NCBI GenBank assembly: GCA_003008705.1
Contig: PDUO01000080.1
Span: 100,240 to 164,239, forward strand
From: Pezicula radicicola
Lineage: Eukaryota; Ascomycota; Leotiomycetes; Helotiales; Dermateaceae
Reading direction: 5' to 3'
Length of the DNA: 64,000 bases
The first letter of the stretch is position 1; the number at the start of each line of letters is the position of its first letter. The notes under the pieces were generated by a model that saw only the letters and a list, made by a program, of their open reading frames with translations, made no database searches and was not told where the DNA came from. Made by a program: the position numbers and the translations under genes. Below, in pieces: positions 1-14,035 of the stretch.

Positions 1-2202
1 TTCGCTCTCGACTTTCTGGAGCTCGCCAGAAAGCCGATGAAGCTCGTGCAAGCCTTTCCAACACGCAAACTCAAGGAAATGTTCTCTCAGGTCTGATGCG
101 ACTCAAAGAATCTGGCCGAATTGAAGGATTCCATGGTCGTCTTGGCAATCTCGGAACGATCGATCAGCAGTATGATGTCGCAATATCTACAGCTTGCGGC
201 GCACTTGACAACTTTGTGACTGACACAGTCGAAGGTGGACAACAGTGCATCGAGTATCTGAGGAAGACCAACCTCGGTCGAGGTAACTTCATGTGTCTAG
301 ATAAACTTGGAAATCGGGACCTCTCTCCAATCGAGACGCCGGAAAATGTTCCTCGTCTCTTCGACTTAATCAACTCCAAGGATGACAGATTCAGACCTGC
401 CTTCTACCACTCACTCCAGAATACTCTTGTTGCAAAGGATTTGGCCCAAGCAAACCGAATTGCCTATGGTGCTAAAAGATGGCGTGTAGTTACTCTGGAC
501 GGTCAATTGATTGACAAGTCCGGCACAATGTCCGGTGGTGGCAATACTGTGAAGAAGGGCTTGATGTCTTCCAAGCTTGTGGCCGATACGTCGAAAGAAC
601 AGGTTGCTAAATTGGAAGTCGACCGTGACGCACTCGAACAGGACTTCCAACGGTTTCAAGACAGCCAGAGGGAACTTGAATCTACCTTAAGGGATCTTAA
701 TGATCAGATTCCCCGGCTCGATACCAAGATGCAGAAGTTGGGCCTCGAAGTTGAGAGTTCTGCAAAGAATTTGGCAGACGCTCAACGTCGAATCAAGGAG
801 TTGAGCAAGGAGCACCAGCCTTCTAAGACAGATGATAACCGTGTTTCCATTCTCGAAAAGGAGATTGCAAAGCTAAACAAAGAGATTGAGAAGCTTCGCG
901 GTGAGACTGCGAGTGTAGAACAGGAGATCAAAGCACTGCAGGACAAAATCATGGAAGTTGGTGGTGAAAAGCTGCGTGTTCAGAAGTCCAAGGTCGATGC
1001 ATTGAAGGAGGAGATCAACAGCCTGAACGAGACCATCTCAACGGCAGAGGTAGCGAAAGTGAAGGCCGAGAAGCAAAATATCAAGCACGAGAAGGATCAT
1101 GCCAAAGCTACCAAAGAGTTAGATACCGCCGTTGCCGACCTGGAAAGATTGGAGGCTGAAATAGACGGCCAGAGCGCCGAGGCTGAGGGATCCCAGGCAC
1201 GCGTTGACGAAGCACAAGAAGCTCTGAAGGGCAAAAAGAAAGAACTAAATGCGCTCAAGGCCGAACTGGATGAAAAGACAGCCGAGCTCAATGAGATTCG
1301 CGCTATCGAGATCGAGATGCGCAATAAGCTCGAGGAAAACCAAAAGGTCCTAGCCGAAAACCAGAAACGCCTGCGATATTGGAATGATAAACTTAGCAAG
1401 CTCATTCTTCAGAATATCAGCGACCTCGGCGAAGAGCTTGAACCAGAGTCGCTTCCGGTCTTTACCAAAGACGAGCTCGCCGACATGAATAAGGAAGAAC
1501 TGAAGAGTGAGATTGCAGCTCTCGAAGAGAAGACCCAAAATGTCAACGTAGAGCTTGGTGTCTTGGCTGAATATCGTCGTCGTGTGGAAGAACACGCTGC
1601 AAGGAACTCCGATCTTCAGAGCGCCGTCGCTCAAAGAGATACAGCAAAGAAACGTTGCGATGATCTCCGACGTCTACGTCTCGAAGGCTTCATGGAAGGC
1701 TTCAGCACCATCTCTCTGCGTTTGAAGGAGATGTACCAGATGATTACCATGGGTGGTAACGCCGAATTGGAACTCGTCGACTCGTTAGATCCCTTCTCGG
1801 AAGGTATTCTGTTCAGTGTTATGCCACCGAAAAAGTCGTGGAAGAACATCTCCAACTTAAGTGGCGGTGAGAAGACATTGAGCAGTTTAGCATTGGTATT
1901 TGCCCTGCACCATTATAAGCCAACACCTCTGTACGTCATGGATGAGATTGATGCTGCCTTGGATTTTAGAAATGTAGGTCGCTCCTCCCACTCATCAGCC
2001 TTCATAACTAATCAAGCATTAGATATCCATCGTTGCTAGTTATATTAAGGAACGGACAAAGAATGCACAGTTTATCGTTATCTCGCTTCGCAACAACATG
2101 TTCGAGCTTGCCTCGAGACTAGTGGGCGTCTACAAGGTCAATCATATGACAAAAAGTGTGACGATCGAGAACCGGGACTACATCAACGGAGCATGTGCTT
2201 GA
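1..2202 (+). CDS. SMC4: Condensin subunit SMC4, C-terminal half (5' partial)
   Basis: ATPase subunit of the condensin complex, which compacts mitotic chromosomes in the nucleus. The frame is open from base 3, so the gene starts before the window; about 716 residues are visible. In order these are the end of the coiled coil and the hinge (about 96-600, with GFHGRLGNLG), a long charged coiled coil (about 600-1650), the ABC signature LSGGEKTLSSLAL (about 1857-1895) and the Walker B segment PLYVMDEIDAALDF (about 1926-1967). A 49-bp intron (1974-2022, gtaggt...ag) follows the codon for Asn of FRN. Exon 2 (2023-2202) encodes SIVASYIKERTKNAQFIVIS and ends in TGA at 2200-2202. The hinge and the spacing of signature to Walker B match Smc4 rather than other SMC proteins. 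The N-terminal Walker A half lies outside the window. The gene is tail-to-tail with RPS26. Confidence 0.96.
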
Positions 2203-2920
2203 ATAACGTATGAGATGATGAGATAGATATGTGTTCATGTTAATGAGGCGTTGGGGCGTTATCAACTTGAGGGCTGGTTGGATTGGATGTATTCATGTAA
2301 TATCACGGAAACGAATCTTAATGAACAAACTTGTCACTGAGACTAGAATTGGACTTAGGTGGGATGCTGATTATTCATTGTGTGGGGTGAAATTGGAAAA
2401 AGGAAACTGCTACGTATTGTGTAGGGAGTCACAACCACACAGGTCGAGTTGGGGAATCGACCCGAGTTTTCTCAAAGGAACTTCCCACCATGCCTACACC
2501 GCGAACTGGCCCTTTTGGATTGATTGCGAATGACGGACCAGAAAGAAGTGCAGGGGTAATATTCCTCATCTCCAGGAACCGCAATAGTTGGGAGTAAAGC
2601 ACTATGCGGGCAGATATTGTGAGGTTCTTTTTGGAATAACCAATGAATTATAAGAAAAAAAGGCACCACTGCGGAATAGAAAAGCTCCTATAGCAGCCAA
2701 CAGGTTTCTGAAACTTACCGTTCTTGGAAAGTTAGGTATGAATGATGGACCTTTGTTTGTGATCTGATCGTGCTCGTTGTGATATTGTACGTCCGTACCA
2801 TGCAATCAAACTTGCTTCCTAGTTTTTGAGATGTCAAGTACAGCCCATATTCAGCGCCATCCATGCCCAAATCATCCCAAATCATGACCACCTGGATCCA
2901 TCACCAGCTCCTGACATTCT
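2203..2920. other. Convergent intergenic region, SMC4 / RPS26
   Basis: 718 bp between the SMC4 and RPS26 stop codons. The short open frames here lack homology-like composition and splice logic. It presumably holds both 3' UTRs. I see nothing else. Confidence 0.6.
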
Positions 2921-3656
2921 TTATGCCTGGGTAGTCTTGGCAGCAGCCTGGTTGGGGTTGACCTTCTTTCCGTCCTTGTTGTATCGAACTCGTGGGGGAG
3001 GAGCACGGTTTCGGCGACCTTCGCGGGAACGGACACTATTGAGAGATTTGTTAACCATGTTACTTTGAAGATGTTGTGCCATCCTCCCGGGGGATGCTTG
3101 GTGCTGAGTTTTGTCACCGCTATCATGGCGGTGACCCGAGCAAGAGGACGGCACAGGAAGTTCAACCAAGGTTCATCTCAGCGTAAGCACATACCGGACA
3201 ATTTTGCCGTGAATGGCGCAGGAGACACAGTATTGCAGCTTGAGGTACATCTTGGGAACGGTGTACTCAGTAAATACGGAGGCATCAGAGATATCACCTG
3301 CGTGGCTGTCAGTGTTTGTCCTTAGCATCTTCAAGTAGGCCACGTCTTCATATCTCTTGCAAGACGGATACCTGAACATGAGGCATTGGCATATCTGGTA
3401 ACATACGAATGGCAGCAGACTCGACCATGTTGCGGATGGTAAATCTCTTGATTGCCTTATCCTTGGGTGTGCATCTCGAGCAGTTGGAACATCTGATCGG
3501 CTTGACGTGACCACGTCCCTTCTTGTTACGTCCGCTGCAGTCAAAAATCAGTCTCGGGGTCCCATTGAAATGCCATGGCCATCAAAATTAATCCATTGTG
3601 CGCTTTCGAGGAAAGGAAGTGGGAGAATCGTACTTGGAGGCGCGCTTCTTGACCAT
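2921..3656 (-). CDS. RPS26: 40S ribosomal protein S26 (eS26)
   Basis: Small-subunit ribosomal protein at the mRNA exit channel. There are four coding exons on the minus strand: 3634-3656, 3407-3534, 3195-3297 and 2921-3035 (23+128+103+115 = 369 nt, 122 aa). The product starts [19 protein letters not shown], has the zinc-binding cysteine pairs CSNC (in RCSNCSRC) and CVSC, and ends in a basic Ala/Lys-rich tail ([12 protein letters not shown]). Length and sequence match the family closely. The start is fixed by a 23-nt first exon carrying MVKKRAS. A further 5'-UTR intron can be read at 3668-3728 (gtaaga...ctgcag, branch-like ctaat). The last intron (3036-3194) is the longest and contains two hairpins. 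The gene is head-to-head with UBI3, which also makes a ribosomal protein. Confidence 0.97.
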
Positions 3657-4592
<936 letters not shown>

Positions 4593-5238
4593 ATACAAAT
4601 CTACTTGAGCATGGGGAGATCTCTTCTGAGATGGATGGGACATGGTGGAGTTGCTTCTGACGTAGCTTGATGTATCAGCGATCCAACAATACTACGCAGC
4701 TTACATTCCTCCTATACTTAATTGTGAGAGTCTCATAACTACCAGAGCAAAGTGCAAGCAAAAGACTCTCAACACGAACAATGGTGCTCTTTTCATTGCT
4801 GAAACTACTAATTCCAGCCCATCGCAACTCTTGACTAATTTCCGATTCATCATCTAAAGCACATGACTTATCACTTGTGTGTTAATTCATGTAAATTCTG
4901 CCCTGTGTCCTTCCTCTTAACCAGACGCAGATTGGTACTTAACACGCCATCATTGAACCATGCGTACAATCTCCAGAACTCCAGCCTCACTCATTCCACC
5001 CAAAAATTCGAAGGCGCCAGGTATATATGCAAAGTCCATCTCCCAAGCAGGCATTCAGCATGTCCTTCGACAACGTATCTTTACCTAAGGCACCCCAATG
5101 GCACGCCTAAAAGATCTCCCTCACGCCGATATAGTTGACATGATCTGTGACATGCCAGGCTCCTTACTCCGTACCCAGCGTTCACTCCCCAAGAATCATC
5201 TCTAAAATCTCATCTACAGATTCCTCGGCGCTCAGCCT
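4593..5238. other. Convergent intergenic region, UBI3 / Zn2Cys6 gene
   Basis: 646 bp between two converging genes. No convincing frame, repeat or RNA gene was seen. Confidence 0.55.
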
Positions 5239-7372
5239 TCAAATTGCCAAGTAGTTCGCAAGGATCCTCTCGCTACTCTCGCCCTGCGCAGCACTAGCCT
5301 TCTTCAGAAGAGTCTTTCTTTCCCTTTCCCAGATCTCCTTCTGAATCTGTTCACGCTGCTGCAACAAGTTCGTCGTGTTCGTGGGGGTGGGGTGCATGCC
5401 TCTTGAAGCGAGGTACGCCTTCGTATCAGGGTACGCATGGCCCATGCTGTCTCTCTTGACAATCATGGATGGGAGACGTAGTTGATACTGCAGAGGATGT
5501 TAGCTTTAGGTTGACGAAAACAATGGAAGGGGTGGATGGAGAAAACAGGACCCCTACGCTGCCGAGAGTCTTGGCTTGATTCATGCCCATGGTCTCGCTG
5601 ATATATACTAAACGTCCTTTGATCCATTTCCGCTGAGAATCGGTCGTAAAGTCGCTGCAGCTCGCCGAAAAGAGTGGCCAAATACAGAAGAAACCACCGA
5701 GGGCTTTTGGACTTGTGATATTATCAGCTCCACAAGCGAAGCCTGACAGGTCGCCGGCAGTCAGCTGGCCTCGTTCATCTGTTCGCCAACCAAGATGGTA
5801 AGGAATTGAAGCTACGATATCGCAGATCATGTCTACCCCAAGTCTTGCTGCTGTTGCATACTCCGGGGTTGTGCGGTAGTCGACGGGCGCGCAAACCCAT
5901 GCTGCGCAACGGATTACAATGCCTGAGATGAAAAGCCGTGATACTCGCGCCAAGTTCCATATGCTTGCTATGAAGATATCGTCGTACATGTCGACTTTTC
6001 CAGGACAAACATCAGCCTTGGTCAAGTCTCCATCAGGCACATTATCTACCCAGGCAACCGTCCGAACACGCCAGAAATCAGGGAGAGTGTCCTCCCAATT
6101 CAGGTAGTCTGATTCCATTCCCTGGGCGCGCCTCATGAGAGCAAGGACTTTCTCGAAGTTTTCCGGAGTCCTGGGAGATGTTGCTAGGATGTGATTGAGC
6201 TCCGCTCTCATCTCAGCAACACGGAGGTTGAGCTTCGTGACGAATTGCGCCGTTTCATCCTTGATCGCATCCGCGATCCACCATTCTGTTCCTAGCAGTG
6301 GGGCTTTGGATGCAGACATACAGTTGATTATCTTGGGCAGTCAGCAGAGATCAATGATCGAATTTCTCTCCTAGCTTACCATTTGCGTTCTCACGGCTAT
6401 AAACAAAGCCATACCGACCCTTGTCCGAAGCTGCTTCTTCCCTCTCATTCTAACAAGCTGCACTGCACCATCAATATGGGAACCCCATGCCATAACATTA
6501 GTTTTCTCCAACGTTATCGTCTATTCTTCGTCAGTATTTCTAACTATAATCTATAGCGCTCCAAAAGAGTGGAGGACCAGTGACTCACCTCAAAGAAGCC
6601 TAGCAGGAGAATGGAAGCTAAGGTCTGGTCTGACTTTTGCAGAGCAGGATTCTGGAGGGCAATGTTTGTGACTTTCAGTGCTTTTGCATAGTGACTGATA
6701 GCCTGGCTCATCAATCCACTTCCTTTAGAATTTGGCCGATTTGCCAAAGAAGCCATTGCAACGGCCTGGAAGGCGACCGATAGATGCGAATCTGGTCTTT
6801 CCGTTTTCATCATAGGCACTAAGAAGTCTAAATAGCCTCGGGAGGAGTTCGATTGTGGGAGGTATACAAAATTCGCCAAGAAAAAACATAAAGCCTGCTG
6901 CTCAACCGGCACCTGGAAATCGTTCGATACCATCATTGAAGCGTCTGAGCTTGTTGCTGATGTTGGAGTGATCAAACTCCTGTCGTTATTCTCGTTATTC
7001 GTCTCATCCGAGGGAGATGTTCCTGCCGAGTTGGCGGAAGAGGTCGTTTGGCGCTCTTTTTGCACCGCAATCTGGGTGTTTATCTTTTTGTTATTGGTAG
7101 ACTTCCGCGCTCTTCTTTCTGTTGCTTGGGTCTCATTCCGGAATACCAAGTCAAAGTCATCTTTATATCCTGGGCATTGCCGACGCGATTTCTGGCATTG
7201 AAGGCACGTTGGCTTAGTCTCGTCACACTAGAATGATGCGAAGCAGTTAGAAGATGTAAGTATCAAAGGAAGATGGTTAAAGCGAGACCAGTGGATCTTT
7301 CCCCGAACTTACCTTGATCCTTCGAGTCCTGCACATTTGGCACCCTCGCGAGGGCTTCCCACAATAGACCAT
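5239..7372 (-). CDS. Zn(II)2Cys6 transcription factor
   Basis: Fungal nuclear regulator that should bind CGG-type half-sites as a dimer. Five exons on the minus strand: 7313-7372, 6589-7227, 6380-6520, 5558-6331 and 5239-5487. All introns are phase 0 and the product is about 620 aa. The binuclear zinc cluster is at residues 11-38 (C11, C14, C21, C28, C31, C38: CQMCRTRRIKC then CLQCQKSRRQC), split by the first intron exactly before C21. A low-complexity Ser/Thr/Asn linker follows (about 60-110), then a helical regulatory domain of the DUF3468 / fungal_trans_2 type (short motifs FFLANFVYL, ASILLLGFFE, HIDGAVQLVRMRG). The C-terminus carries a charged helix (EIWERERKTLLKKA). Target genes cannot be inferred; neighbours are housekeeping genes. 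Confidence 0.9.
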
Positions 7373-7927
7373 GGTGATAGAGTTCCGGTCCCGTAAACAA
7401 GGTTATCCAACAAGCAGCGTTGTACTACGACAGTCCCGGAGACGGTCTCTACTGTCAAAGGCGGACCGGCGTCTTGATATATGTTGAGATGGATGGGCGG
7501 AACAGATTGGGAAGATGAGGATATTGGACGTTGAATTAGGATATTGGACGTTACTGAAGCAAGACGTGGTTCTGACAGACAGAAGGGCTGTGCAATATTT
7601 GAAACTCTGGCAGCTAGTTGATGATGTAAGGTGCGAACTTCTCTTGCGGGCGTGTGGGCTGATGAACAAGGCTCTCAATTGGTGGATGGAAAGAAACGAC
7701 AGTCGTGCCAGATTCTTGAGACTTGAGAGACACGCCGAGGCGAGGTTGGGGAGTTATTCAGGAGGGCCTTTCCGAGCTCTCTTCTCCACGACTCACGGAC
7801 TTATGGGCAATATAATAACCCGACGACGTCCTCTACTGTAAAGGACAGTAATGAAGCTGGTGAAGGGGGAAATGTCCGAGCAGGTTGGGGGTGTATCCTT
7901 GGATGATGGTCGTTATTGAAGCACCCA

Positions 7928-7988
7928 GTGAAGTGAGGAAGTGAAGTAGTGAAGTAAAGTGAGGTGAGGTGAGGTGAAGGGAGGGAAG
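7928..7988. repeat. GTGAAGTGAGG purine-rich low-complexity tract
   Basis: About 60 bp made of near-tandem gtgaagt and gaggt units on the plus strand, in the upstream region of the Zn2Cys6 gene. Confidence 0.7.
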
Positions 7989-8154
7989 GGTTGTAACTGA
8001 GGCGACTTGAGCTACAGAGGTGTTGTCACTGTGTGCATTTGTCAACAATAATATGGTACTTGGGGAGAGGCGTACAGTACAGAACAGTATGGTACAGAGG
8101 GGGAGGGGACTCGAGGTGCCTCATGTTCCGAAGTGAGACCCCTGGCGAGGCTAA

Positions 8155-8174
8155 GTACAGTACAGTACAGTACC
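8155..8174. repeat. Tandem GTACA repeat, (gtaca)n
   Basis: Perfect run of overlapping gtacagtac units. It is the densest instance of a palindrome-like GTAC word scattered through the long intergenic regions of this window. Confidence 0.65.
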
Positions 8175-9729
8175 CTAGTACAGGACTCTAAGTGCCGACT
8201 CCATGAGCTCCGCTGTCAAGAGTCAAAATTCAAGATTCAAGAGGCCAAGACCTCTTCTGCTTCTTTTTTCCTTGACCCAAAGCGTGTTTGTGCAGGGGGT
8301 GGCCCCAATGAGATTTGGCTGACCCGGCTGCGAGGCTTGCGATCGAGTCCCCCCCGGCGCAGCGCATTGGCCAACGATACGGCCCTGTCTGGACCCCAGA
8401 ACCTGGCAGTAAGTCTTCGGCTCCATCACTACTGTACGAGAGTACTGTCCAGTGCTCCGTGAGCAATAACAAATAGATAACACTTTTGTAATCCACTCGT
8501 CAATTATTTGCACACCAGTGAGTCCGCTCTGAATCCGCTCTTCAATAATCCACTTATGACTATCACATATGGGGATAAGGTCCAGTACACTAGACTACAA
8601 ACATCTGGCACTAGGAGGAGTATTTTGTACCCTTCGTACTGTACTGCACGCCACAGCCTGCAACGGGGACATGGAAGGCTGCCGCTGCCGCGCCGCTAAC
8701 CTAGCGACCCAACTGTTTGCCCCTTGACTATCCTTGACTACTGTCCTTGGCTCCTCTGCCCGCTGCATGCATGCATGTGAACTCATCAGTCACCAACAAA
8801 TACTAACAATCACCTACTACATACAGTACTAACTGGTCCTGTGTTTTTTTACTAGACTCGCCTCTACTACGCATAGGGTACTGTACATACTTAGACATCT
8901 ATCTGCAAAGGTACTATATGTACCTGTACTTGTACAAGCTGTGTGTGCATCGCTTATGTAACTGAAGCAGTGGGCATCTTCAGCGATGAAACAAAACAAA
9001 AGCTGATGGTTTCCTCCCCTTAACCTTGATACCCTTATTACTGTATTTATTTACCAGAAGTGAGAGAATAACTGCCGCGGATCACGACACCATTTCCCTT
9101 TCTAGAACATTGGCCCTCCGAGTTAGAACTTGCTGTGGCCCGTAGCGGCCCTCACAGTCCGTGCCTCCCCCTCCCCCTGGCCTGTTTCCTGGACTGTAAC
9201 CCCAGCTGCTTGATGAAACACTAAGCTTTTACTATCATACAGCACTGTACCTCGTGTACTGAGAACAGCCATCTATCACCAACCAAGCACGACCGCTCGG
9301 ATCCCTCAAGTCAAATGTGTGTTTGATTATATGCTCAGCAGTAGGCTACAACCTAGTGCCATGTCAGATGTCAGCTGTCACACTGTTGTCACTACATGTC
9401 AAGAGCTCACTACGGTACTCTCCTCCGTCGGTACAGTACTCAGTAACTTCGACCCAGATTATTCAGAATCGACTTCTCTTCTACTCCCGTCTCCCTGCCG
9501 CATCTGCCGCTAACTACTGCATGCAATAAAGCTGCCACACTCCGTCTAGAGTTACAAATACTTTGCGCCATAGGCGCCGCGGTAAACCCCGTACATGCTT
9601 GCTTCGAGAGCTCGCTCCAAATACCAAAAATGCCAAAAATGCCCCCCCAAAAAAAGCCATCAACCTTGCCGCCGTCCAGCATTGTCAAACCACTGGGACG
9701 GGTGCTTACATCATCAGAGAAGGCCGGCC

Positions 9730-12700
9730 TCACGAGCCGAATAATTTAGCTATGCCATCGAGTTCCGGCTCAGCTTGCTCCTTCACAAACTCCTGCTGCA
9801 TCTTACTCACCTCCTTTCGCGCCGTCCTCACCGACTTGGTGATACGCCCTTGCTCGCTAATGCTGACGCCCTTGTAGTCACGCAACAGATCAAGCACCAG
9901 TGCTCGTTGCTGTCGGGCCTGCTGCCCGGGCCGTGACATGTAGTCGATGCACTTATCCACCGCCTGCTCCCCTATCCCCTTCAATGTCAACAGTGAATCT
10001 CGTGGAGCAGATGTGAGAGATGAGTAGTATATCAAGATTGTAGCAATGAGCTGTGCAATGTCCTTCTGTACATCCACAAAATACGGCTCGTATAAAGAGG
10101 TGACGCACGCTTCCAGTACTTGGGTACTGATATAATATCGGATGCGTGATGGAAGGCTATCCTGCCCATCTTCCTTTGAAAGGAATTCGGGCACAATCGA
10201 CCGGAATACTCGTAAAACCACGCCGCAGCACCGTGTATCTCTCATACGAATCGCGTGCGTCATGAGAAGCAAGAGCGGTTCAAGGATGTTAGCGTTGGTA
10301 AGACAGAATTTGCGCAAAGATGGATAGGTTGCCACAGGCCCAACTGAGCCCTTTTCTGGTAGATAGGTTGATGCCTCTTTGCCAGTGTTATGACTGCGCC
10401 CTGGGTCTGAATAATGTCAGTGCTGGCTCTATCCCGTCATCTGCTACGGTTATACTTACTTGGTCTTGCGGGATCCAGAAAGCCACCGATCATCATAACT
10501 GCCGCATGTGTAAGTTGTCGTAGGATACTCTCCTCCTTCATCTCTTCCGTGAGGCTATCTCCGTCCATGTATCCCCCTTGTTTTTTAGATTGCTGCTCCC
10601 ATTCCTTGGTGCATTTCGCGTCTACAGATTGAAAGCATGCTGCCAGGAGTGGAGGTATGAAGTGAGCCCGAAACTCAACTGGACAATCATCAACCATCGA
10701 TCGAACGACATTCAGTAGTGCTATGAATTGATGTGTTGACAGGCTATGGGCATCTGCAAACAGCGCATTCGCTAGAGGTCCGGGAAGACCATCGATGCCA
10801 TAGAATTGCGTATCTAAACGGCTCATACACCATAGTATAGCATAGGATGCCTCTCTAACCGTTCGGACAGACCCACGGATCGACGATGCGAAGCCTTCCA
10901 TAGTAGACTTAGTACTTGTGACGCGGTTATAGAAGTCGTCTTTGCTGCCTTCTGATATGCCGGCTTGCCAAAAGCGGTCCATCAGGATACGTCTGACAAG
11001 TGGGCGCATTTCCGTTGGCAATCCTGACCAGTTCTCAGGATTGTGGAAAGCATGCGCATGGCTAAAGCGTGTGTAAGTGGCCGATGTGATGGCGATATAG
11101 GATTTATAATGGTACTGACCTCAAAAACTTCAACAGGTTTGGAAGGATATCTTGTAGAGCATTACCCCATAGTAATTTTGAGACCTCAAATTCTGCAGTG
11201 TCCTTCTCAATCTTTTCCAGAGAGCAGCCCAAGACAGACTTGGTGGTGCGCAGTGGTTGGGCCTAGTTTATGGTTTGTCAGTTCGAAATGTCAACTCTAA
11301 AGAGTACTCCCTACCTTTAATCGATCGTCGAGCTCCCTCTGAATCGCCTGGCCCTCATCATCAAGTTGATGTGAACCCCAATCTTGGATATGGTTGAGTG
11401 TCGGTCTAGATATGAAGTAGTCTTTGACTCTGTCAAGCCCTAAGAGTCTACAGAACCCGTTAAAGGATTTCAGATCTTCAGTCATCTCTGCATCAAGCCA
11501 CATGTTCTGAATGGGTATCACGGATTCTCTTAGTTTTGCTATTTTGATATCTTGGTTCAGCTTTGTTGTGCGATGGCTATCAATATCAGCATCCAAATTT
11601 TGTAGAACAGGTCACAAATGAGCAATCACTTGAGACTCACATGATAGTGAACAGAAATGTCTGAAATGAAACAACACGCTTTCTATCTTGTGTTCCTGAA
11701 TTGATAATCCGGTACACACTTTCTTGGAGAGGTTCATAAATATCCTTTGAATGAATTAGCTTCCATGGCAAATCATAACATTTGAAGGGGGGTGGGGTGG
11801 CAATTACCAATAGTTCGTCTGGCATTTTGAGTGCTAGCCGTTGCAGTTCATGCATGCCATCAGTCTGAAGCTCTTTGACGGCTTCCGTGTAGGCACCGTA
11901 GCCTGGTTGTTCATCTGGCACAACCTTGAGGATATGGTCGAGCACCTTGTGGATGTAGCTGACTTTTTTATCAAGCGCTGTGGTTGCAAATGCAACAGTC
12001 AACTGTAGTACACGTTTCTGGATAATCGGATCCTGTGGTTTCCATTAGGAGGATTTTCACCCAGTTTTAGACTTGAAATATTACCTTGAAGCCCATGTTC
12101 AAAAGCTGACCGCACCATTCCTCCAGATGATTTTCTATGTCGGTGCGTGCTTGCTCCTGGAACGAATTAAACACTTTATGGAGATCAATACGGTACGAAA
12201 CACTCACGTCTTGCTGAGGAGTTGAGCCATGCAACGAGAGCCACTTCATATATCCTTTTAAAGCTGCTTCAATGACAGTACACTGGGCATCCATTCCCAG
12301 CACTGACATAGAGTGCTTGGAGTATCCTTCGACTAGAACAAAGTTAGCCACCATTATTCATCTCAGTAAGAAGCCACAAACCAGAGAAGTGACGCTGGCC
12401 ATCGTAAATTTGCAGCATGCTGTGGTTAACTTTGCTCAGAATATGTTCAATTGCAGATTTGTGTTTCTGACGGACGACAAGCTCGATGATATTGGAGCAA
12501 TACCGTCTATAATTTCCCAGAAATGCATGCCGCTCTGGGATAGAATCCAGGTCCTGAATCAAGAATTGTAGCGAGGCGTCATCGGTATCTTCTGGTAAGT
12601 TTTCATATCGTATTAATCTCGAGGTGCACAACTCCAGTAAAGGTACAATTAGAGGCTCTATCGCAGGAGCAATCACCACAGAACGTAACAAACGTGTCCA

Positions 12701-14035
12701 AGTGACTAGAATGGGTATCGAAATGACAAAGCTTTGGCTTTGGGATATGGCCAGAAAAAGACGTAATAAGTTGGGCACATCGCAATCTGGAGGGAGTGAG
12801 GAGGTTCTCGACTCAAGCAAACCACCAAGGTTGGACATCATCTGCAAGGCACTGTTAGCACATACCCCATCCAATCAAAGTCAATATCTTAGCTACCTCT
12901 GAAAATTTCTTGGCGAATAAATACTTTTGATCGTCAATATCATGAGGATCCATTACAACGGACCATTCGAATAGCTTGCGAAGCAGCTCAATGCTTTGGC
13001 TAGTATACATGGGGCATATTAGAGCTACAAATTCTTCTTCTGAGAAATGCAAGCGACAGTACAAGGCATGCAGTGATTCAACCGCCGCCTGAAATCGTCA
13101 GTTATGAACATAGCAGGTAGTGAGAATTTAAATTCACTTACGAGTTGCACCCTGACGCTGGGACTAGCAAGACTCTTGCACATATGTTGCACGGAAGAAG
13201 CACTAGCGACTGCCCGAGGCACAACCCATGGCATCACAGATTTGTAAACAGCCAGTATTCTTGCAGCGCAGCTTTCATAATGTGAATTAGGGGCGAGGTC
13301 GCTTCCAAGGCATTGGTTCAGCAATTCGCCCATTCTCACAAGCCACCCTTCTTCGCCATATCTGACAGGCACTCCTCGCTCTCGGTTTGGGAAGATTTCT
13401 GCCAGAACGATGGCAGGTGTAAAGATCTCCACGCAGGCCTTGCTCAAAATTCCTTCTCTCAAGGCGGCTACTGTATCATCTCCATTGAAAACATCGTCAG
13501 AGAGGGTCTCCAAAACGAAAAGTACAAACTCCTTATAGACCACTGCGCCGGGTATGTCCCACAGTCGTACCAAGAGCTCGTCCATATCCATCCATTCAGC
13601 CGCCCATGTTCTTTTTGCTATCTCGACCCATAACTGTGCTGTCTTATTCCGTAGATATGAAGGATCGTCCTCAGCAATGTTCTGCGCAAGCTGAAGCACC
13701 CATTGCCGCAGTGTATTTGCTTGCTCATCTGAGTATCCCGCCCATTTGTGTTTCGTCGCATATTCAAGTAGTGATAGAGCATAGTGACGGACAAAGGGGT
13801 TCTGTCTCCTGTCGCATGCTAAGGTAAAGCCATGAGAAGGCGCTTGATCGTCGGCCTTGACGTCCTCCAGGAATGTAGAAGCTTGATGGCGTGCATCATT
13901 TGTACAGCGGGGATCGTGGATGAGCTTAAGAGCTGCTTCTATCTGCAGAAGTAAGGTTGCGCTGCCTCCATTAGATTGCTCAAGTGCATTAGCCCTAACG
14001 CCGGGCGCATTGTAGCCGTTCGCAGAGCTGTTCAT
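9730..14035 (-). CDS. MSN5: Karyopherin/exportin of the Msn5 (exportin-5) family
   Basis: Importin-beta-type HEAT-repeat carrier that exports phosphorylated proteins (and tRNA or other RNAs in some species) from the nucleus with Ran-GTP. Nine exons on the minus strand: 13142-14035, 12897-13088, 12382-12841, 12085-12332, 11641-12032, 11315-11576, 11120-11262, 10460-11061 and 9730-10406. Together they make 3870 nt (1289 aa), matching the family's roughly 1200-1300 aa. The N-terminal importin-beta-like segment (about residues 40-110) has NPFVRHYALSLLEYATKHKW, followed by YLRNKTAQLWVEIAKRTW and WMDMDELLVRLWDI, which are typical of Msn5/exportin-5. No signal peptide or membrane segment was seen. 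The ATG at 14035 is the first in frame. All phases close, so the gene appears intact. Confidence 0.93.

Larger units (their letters stand above)
7373..9729. other. Long gene-free tract between a Zn2Cys6 gene and MSN5
   Basis: 2.36 kb without a supportable gene; it covers the promoter of the Zn2Cys6 gene and the 3' side of MSN5. It is unusually rich in GTAC-containing words such as gtacagtac and tactgtac (8083-8184, 8440-8450, 8636-8645, 8822-8831, 8878-8935, 9240-9260, 9410-9440). Open frames at 9317-9529 overlap each other in different phases and look random. Confidence 0.55.

Noticed and set aside
8083..8184. Possible CRISPR-like or satellite array of GTACA words
   Set aside because: Units are 5 bp, irregularly spaced and without unique spacers; also a eukaryotic context.
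9317..9529. Two overlapping open frames in different phases
   Set aside because: Neither has protein-like composition or splice sites; they lie in promoter-like GTAC-rich DNA.
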